Shown here one piece after another: positions 60,201 to 64,000 of a stretch of 64,000 nucleotides of DNA. This DNA comes from an uncultured Flavobacterium sp. (GTDB lineage: Bacteria > Bacteroidota > Bacteroidia > Flavobacteriales > Flavobacteriaceae), in contig NZ_CAMLDD010000001.1 of NCBI RefSeq assembly GCF_946478785.1, forward strand, positions 325,417-389,416, given 5' to 3'. Each line of letters opens with the position of its first letter. Position 1 is the stretch's first letter. The notes beneath the pieces were generated by a model. It had not been told where the DNA came from. It did not search any database and saw nothing but the letters and a program-made list of their open reading frames with translations. A program made the position numbers and the translations under genes.

Positions 60201-63200
60201 AATGGTTCAGATCAACACCGTAAGTATGTAGTTTACGGACGCTCAACCAATTTTCCTGCGACTATAAATGTTGCTTCATTAAACGGCTCTAATGGTTTTA
60301 TTTTAGAGAATACTGCTTCCCCTTTGGGTGGCTATTCTGGTGTTTATAAGTTAGGCGATATAAATGGGGATGGCTATAATGATATTGTAGTACATGAAAG
60401 TTATGTGTTATTTGGCAGTGCAACCATTCCAGCTGTAATGGATTTGAAAAATCTGAACGGAATTAATGGTTATAGATTATTAGTTGCAGGTAATACAACT
60501 TCAATAGGAGATTTTAATAAAGATGGTATTGGTGATTTTGGATTTATTAGTAGTCAAACGTTTTATGCTATTTATGGTAAATCAGATTGGACGGCAACAA
60601 CAATAGACTATACTTTTTTAAACAATCTTAAGCCTTCTCAGGGACTGAAAATAGGGTTAAAATTTTATTATAATTTTGATTTGTCATTTGCAGGAGATGT
60701 AAATAAAGATGGCATTGATGATGTAATAATTGGAAATAGTGGTAATGATTATAATATTGAGGTTAATCATGATCCGGGATATGCCTATGTTATTTATGGA
60801 AAAAAAATTGAGGATACCGAAAAACCGGTTATAGCAAATTGTCCTTCAGATAAAATTTTAACCAAATTTGATCCAATTCCGGATTATACTAAAGATATAA
60901 CGGTGACAGACAATTGTGACACTAAACCAATTGTTGCACAATCACCAGTTGCAGGAACTGTTTTTGATGGAGTAACCCAAGAAGTTACTTTAACAGTTAC
61001 GGATGCTTCAGGTAATATAGCAACTTGCAGTTTTAATATCAATTCCTCTGGAGCAGATTTGCCTCCAACAATAGAATGCCCTTCAGATCAGGAATTGTAT
61101 GCAAATTCAATGTTGCCAAATTATGTTCATTTTTTAACAGATGTTAGCGATGACATTGCCGAACCATGGGAACTGATTTTTACACAAACTCCAGTAGCAG
61201 GAACATTATTTACTGCTGACACCAATGTAACAATAACTGTTGAAGATAAATCTGGCAATAAGAAATCATGCTCGTTCCTTGTAAAATTAAAATCTGGCGG
61301 GTTTGATATTGATTGTAAAACAGCAACTATTAATACAAATGAGCTTAATGGTAAAAATGGTTTTTCAATATACGGCGAAAAGGCAGGATCAAAAAGCGGA
61401 GATAATACTACTCCCATAGGAGACGTGAATGGCGATGGCATTGCAGATTTTTTAATTGGAGCACCAGGTTATCTCGGTTTATCTGTTGGTGCATATGTAG
61501 TTTTTGGTATGGCTGCTGGATTTCCCCCGAGCATAAATCTGGCAGATCTTGATGGAACAAATGGGTTTAAAATTATTGATGATGATATGACTGTTCCCAG
61601 AAAGATAGGTACTGATGTTAGTGCTACAGGTGATATTAATGGAGATGGAATTGACGACCTTGTATTAAGTGATCCATATAAAAGTAATTCCGGTACTTAC
61701 TATGCAGGAAGAGTTTTTGTTATCTACGGAAGAAAAACAGGTTTTACAGAAACATTTTCATTATCAACATTAGATGGTTCAAATGGTTTTAAAATTTTAG
61801 GAAAAACTTATGATGAATTCTTTGGGATTGCTATTGCCGATATTGGCGATTTTAATAACGATTTGCATAATGATATTGCTATCGTTTCAGCAAATGAAGG
61901 ATCCGGTAATATAAAAAAATGTTACATTTTGTTTGGGCGCAACACTAATTTTCCTTCTGTGATTGATGTAGAAAGCTTAGATCACTCCACTTCGTTTATT
62001 ATCGAGGGAGACATTGGACAACGATTATCTGGTTTAGGGGACACCAATGGGGATGGAATTCCGGACATTGTTTTTACAGGAGAATACAACAAATATAGAT
62101 ATGTAATCTATGGATCCAACAATCTGCCTGCAAAACTGCACACCAGTTCGCTCGATGGAACAAATGGATTTAGAATTGAAAATTCAGCAAAACCATTAAA
62201 TACCTCTGAATATTTTGAAGTAAGAGGGCTGGGAGATATTAATGGAGACACATTCACGGACATTGGCATTGATAGTTATGTTCTTTTCGGAAAAAGCTCA
62301 AATTCTGCTGTAGTTGACTTGAAAAATCTAAATGGCACAAACGGATTCGTAATAGATAATTTTAACTTTGAATATTTGCATTCTTATAATTCTAACGGCG
62401 ATTTTAATAATGATGGTTTTGACGATCTCTTACTACCTTTTCATAACGATATTTACATTATTTATGGCAAGGCAAGTTGGTTATCTTCTATAAATATTAA
62501 TGCATTAAGTGCTTTCGATGCGTTAAAAATAAAAGTACGCTATGCATCCAAATACAGTTTAAGTTTTATAGGAGATGTAAATTCAGACTCTGTAGATGAT
62601 ATTATAATTGGAGTAACAAAAAACACCTATACATCTGATCCTAATGAAGATCCGGGTATTTCATATGTTATCTTTGGAAAGCAAATTACTCCGGATACCG
62701 AAAAGCCAGTTATAACCAATTGTCCAGCCAATCAGGTTTTAGCAATAAACGATCCAATTCCGGATTATAAATCGGCAATTACCGTAACAGACAATTGTGA
62801 TGATACTCCAATTATTACACAATCGCCAGCTTCAGGAACTGTTTTTGACGGAGTTTCTCAAGAAGTGACTCTTACCGTAACCGATGCCAGCGGTAATTTT
62901 GAAACTTGTAAATTCACTATTGCAACTACTTCTACAACAGATACTGAGGCGCCAATTGTAACTTGCCCGGCAAATCAGCAGTTAACTTGTGGAACAGCTA
63001 CAATTCCAGATTATACGGCGTCTGTTACAGTTTCGGATGATGTAGATCCTTCGCCAACAGTTACTCAAAACCCTGTAGCGGGAAGTCCTTTTGCAGATGG
63101 AATGACTGTGACAATCACGGCCAAAGATGCTTCCGGAAACGAATCAGACTGTACTTTTAAAATCAATGCTTCCGCAGATGTTACAAAACCTGTAATTACA

Positions 63201-64000
63201 TGTATCGGAAACCAAACCCTGGCTTTCGGAGATGTCCTGCCTGATTATTCAGCTTTGATTACGGCAACGGATAATTGTGATACAGCACCAATTGTAACTC
63301 AAACCCCGGCTGCGGGAAGTCCTTTTGTGGATGGAATGACAGTTGAAATTTCGGCCAAAGACGCTTCAGGAAATACAGAAACCTGTTCTTTTTTAATAAA
63401 TGAAACTGTAGATACAGAAAAACCTGTAATAACATGTTTGACAGATCAAAGTGTTGATTGCTCCATCAATGTAGTTGCAGATTATACAAATTTAGTGACC
63501 GCAACAGACAATAATGACAGCAATCCGGTAATGACTCAAAGCCCGGCAGCAGGAAGTCCTTTTACCGATGGAATGACAGTTACAATCACGGCCAAGGATG
63601 CTTCAGGTAATGAATCAGACTGTAGTTTTAAGATCAGTGCTTCTGCAGATATTACAAAACCAGTCATTACCTGTATCGGCAACCAAACCCTGGCTTCCGG
63701 AGATGTTTTGCCTGATTATTCCGCTTTAATTACGGCAACGGATAATTGTGATGCAGCACCAATTGTAACCCAAAGCCCAGTTGCAGGAAGTCCTTTTGTG
63801 GATGGTATGACAATTGTGATTTCTGCCACAGACGCTTCAGGAAACACAGAGACCTGTTCTTTTGTAATTACTGCAAAAGCAGAGATCGACACACAAGCTC
63901 CTGTTATTACGTGCCTGACGAATCAGCAAGTTTCCTGCAGCACAACCAAAGTTCCCGATTACACATCGGTAATTTCAGTAACAGACAATAAAGACCCAAA
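57222..64000 (+). CDS. Giant secreted HYR/FG-GAP repeat protein, 3' end beyond window
   Basis: The frame is open from ATG 57222 to the window end (about 2260 codons). A signal peptide (KKIQLQILFVLFIGMISSYGQ) is followed by HYR units of about 78 aa (TKPTITC, LPDY, TDNC, TQ.P..G..F..GMTVT, ATDASGN...TC). Then come seven FG-GAP/integrin-like repeats (GDVNGDGIDDFLVGAP...) with DxNxDG calcium-loop motifs, about 59,480-60,800, one HYR link, a second seven-repeat block (about 61,400-62,690) and more HYR units to the end. Two seven-bladed propellers on Ig-like spacers fit a cell-surface adhesin. A T9SS sorting domain is expected at the unseen C-terminus. Confidence 0.88.
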   Translation, partial: MGNFIIAFRKKIQLQILFVLFIGMISSYGQDKKINDSRTNAKQSSVEGFIDIRNKNFHVISSDKTIVTSNKKSLKAAKVAADTEAPVIICPPNQQLACGSLVPDYFGLLAVTDNIDTAIDVTQNPGQGSDFYDGMTIKFTATDDAGNTSECTITVTASSPDVTPPTFTCPTGLTFNCGDVMPNYALDPMMNLDDDCSINLSYVMTPGPGSDFYDGVPVQIEYFDKSGNRSVCNFTVKMATPDITKPVITDCPGTQSLACGSVLPDYRPLIKATDNCLENMTVSQSPAPGSTFVPGMTVTMTVRDAANNATTCSFVVNASADVTKPTISCPGSQSLSCGAVLPDYSSLVTAADNCTASLTITQTPAAGTAFTSGMTVTMRATDASGNFETCSFVINASADVTKPTISCPGSQSLSCGAVLPDYSSLVTAADNCTASLTITQTPAAGTAFTSGMTVTMRATDASGNFETCSFVINASADVTKPTITCPPSQSLSCGAVLPDYKSLVTSTDNCTSNPTITQTPAAGTAFTSGMTITMRATDASGNFETCSFVVNASADTTKPTITCPGSQSLTLGSALPDYKILVTTNDNCDASLTITQSPAPGSIFNTNGTTVTMTAADDSGNFASCTFIINNSSGDLPPVIECPSDQELFVNSTLPNYVFLLANISDDITDAMDMVFTQTPPQGTLFTADTNVTITAKDVSDNVSSCTFSVKVKTTNATLDCKSNNLYYSNINVNNGFTIYGEKADGNAGFRVSTAGDVNGDGIDDFLVGAPGSDDYNYGKNNVSKFIEGSAYLVFGNASGFPPNIDLALLNGTNGFKIRNDIPYTDSPKTGFDVSSCGDINGDGITDFMVSDPYRHTSFGDQNGNTYVVFGKTSGFPAELFLSSLDGTNGFTLICVINGAAAGRSITSLGDVNGDGTHDIAIVTGGSSAGNGKCYVLYGKTSGFPAQIKTDQINGTNGFVIEGDAVVGKVGNHVDGLGDINGDGFPDIGLGSYNGSDQHRKYVVYGRSTNFPATINVASLNGSNGFILENTASPLGGYSGVYKLGDINGDGYNDIVVHESYVLFGSATIPAVMDLKNLNGINGYRLLVAGNTTSIGDFNKDGIGDFGFISSQTFYAIYGKSDWTATTIDYTFLNNLKPSQGLKIGLKFYYNFDLSFAGDVNKDGIDDVIIGNSGNDYNIEVNHDPGYAYVIYGKKIEDTEKPVIANCPSDKILTKFDPIPDYTKDITVTDNCDTKPIVAQSPVAGTVFDGVTQEVTLTVTDASGNIATCSFNINSSGADLPPTIECPSDQELYANSMLPNYVHFLTDVSDDIAEPWELIFTQTPVAGTLFTADTNVTITVEDKSGNKKSCSFLVKLKSGGFDIDCKTATINTNELNGKNGFSIYGEKAGSKSGDNTTPIGDVNGDGIADFLIGAPGYLGLSVGAYVVFGMAAGFPPSINLADLDGTNGFKIIDDDMTVPRKIGTDVSATGDINGDGIDDLVLSDPYKSNSGTYYAGRVFVIYGRKTGFTETFSLSTLDGSNGFKILGKTYDEFFGIAIADIGDFNNDLHNDIAIVSANEGSGNIKKCYILFGRNTNFPSVIDVESLDHSTSFIIEGDIGQRLSGLGDTNGDGIPDIVFTGEYNKYRYVIYGSNNLPAKLHTSSLDGTNGFRIENSAKPLNTSEYFEVRGLGDINGDTFTDIGIDSYVLFGKSSNSAVVDLKNLNGTNGFVIDNFNFEYLHSYNSNGDFNNDGFDDLLLPFHNDIYIIYGKASWLSSININALSAFDALKIKVRYASKYSLSFIGDVNSDSVDDIIIGVTKNTYTSDPNEDPGISYVIFGKQITPDTEKPVITNCPANQVLAINDPIPDYKSAITVTDNCDDTPIITQSPASGTVFDGVSQEVTLTVTDASGNFETCKFTIATTSTTDTEAPIVTCPANQQLTCGTATIPDYTASVTVSDDVDPSPTVTQNPVAGSPFADGMTVTITAKDASGNESDCTFKINASADVTKPVITCIGNQTLAFGDVLPDYSALITATDNCDTAPIVTQTPAAGSPFVDGMTVEISAKDASGNTETCSFLINETVDTEKPVITCLTDQSVDCSINVVADYTNLVTATDNNDSNPVMTQSPAAGSPFTDGMTVTITAKDASGNESDCSFKISASADITKPVITCIGNQTLASGDVLPDYSALITATDNCDAAPIVTQSPVAGSPFVDGMTIVISATDASGNTETCSFVITAKAEIDTQAPVITCLTNQQVSCSTTKVPDYTSVISVTDNKDP
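58182..58649 (+). repeat. Two nearly identical tandem 234-bp HYR units
   Basis: 58182-58415 and 58416-58649 differ at only a few positions by eye, while neighbouring HYR units have diverged. The unit is 78 codons. This points to recent duplication or gene conversion within the giant gene. Confidence 0.85.
59120..62940 (+). repeat. About 1.9-kb block duplication inside the giant gene
   Basis: The order HYR (DLPPVIECPSDQELF), linker with Cys, seven FG-GAP repeats, HYR (TEKPVIANCPSD) from about 59,120 to 61,040 is repeated from about 61,045 to 62,930 (DLPPTIECPSDQELY ... TEKPVITNCPAN). The copies are clearly homologous but diverged at DNA level, so the duplication is old compared with the 234-bp units. 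Confidence 0.75.

Noticed and set aside
58484..61441. Several minus- and plus-strand short frames in the repeat region
   Set aside because: They repeat with the HYR period and are shadows of the giant gene, which stays open in its own frame.
57480..64000. Tandem repeats as a possible CRISPR array
   Set aside because: The repeat unit is 234 bp and encodes HYR domains in frame; there are no short repeats with unique spacers.
1..64000. tRNA or rRNA genes
   Set aside because: No tRNA-like cloverleaf with a TTC-arm or rRNA-like stretch was noticed on either strand; the prophage target is a protein gene.

Overview
The window comes from a low-GC Bacteroidota chromosome, most likely Flavobacterium or a close relative. 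Evidence: Bacteroidota promoters (TAnnTTTG -7 element, sometimes with a TTTG -33 element), T9SS type A C-terminal sorting domains on secreted proteins, adjacent divergent GSII and GSIII glutamine synthetase genes, and HYR/FG-GAP secreted giant proteins. No rRNA, tRNA or CRISPR array was seen.

Layout. (1) 1-7670: host genes: a 3'-truncated terC (minus), glnA type II (minus), glutamine synthetase III (plus) and a T9SS-secreted protein. (2) 7844-43187: a complete-looking 35.3-kb Mu-like transposable prophage with a contractile tail. It sits inside a small host secreted-protein gene. CAGTA (or TCAGTA) flanks both ends, and removing the prophage restores one 126-codon frame that runs from signal peptide to T9SS sorting domain. 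Prophage order: left-end repeats, S24 repressor (minus), divergent early promoter with operators, small HTH protein, MuA-like transposase, MuB-like ATPase, a second ATPase, about twenty small early genes (with a C5 DNA methyltransferase and two exported proteins), a late HTH regulator, a leftward head operon (baseplate gp46-like, terminase small and large, gp37, gp36, G, portal, F-like head protein with a C-terminal nuclease-like domain), then a rightward operon (protease/scaffold, major capsid, amidase, unimolecular spanin, sheath, tube, frameshifted tail chaperones, tape measure, baseplate, fibres, holin-like protein), a structured RNA on the minus strand and a D12-type adenine methyltransferase. 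(3) 43188-57035: the rest of the interrupted gene and an operon-like run of poorly characterised exported, membrane, TPR-like and LRR proteins. (4) 57222-64000: the start of a giant secreted protein (open at the window edge) made of HYR repeats and two seven-repeat FG-GAP propellers.

Most notable signals. First, four host promoters share one architecture: an 18-bp dyad (ATCATyATTTATArTGAT or close) ends exactly 21 bp before a TAnnTTTG element. These promoters precede the prophage-interrupted gene, a membrane protein, a small-protein pair and the giant secreted protein, so they define an apparently undescribed local regulon. Second, a roughly 120-nt RNA at the right of the prophage has its own -7 element, a long hairpin, a 10-bp pseudoknot between its apical loop and its 3' end, and a U7 tract. 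Third, the prophage carries two A AAA AAG slippery sites: the expected one in the tail-assembly chaperone, and an unexpected one at the portal/head-protein junction, where the downstream frame has no ATG or GTG start.

The prophage separates the interrupted gene's promoter from the genes downstream, which overlap it by translational coupling. A TAnnTTTG element pointing outward near the right end could partly replace it. All functional calls come from reading motifs by eye; no database search was run.
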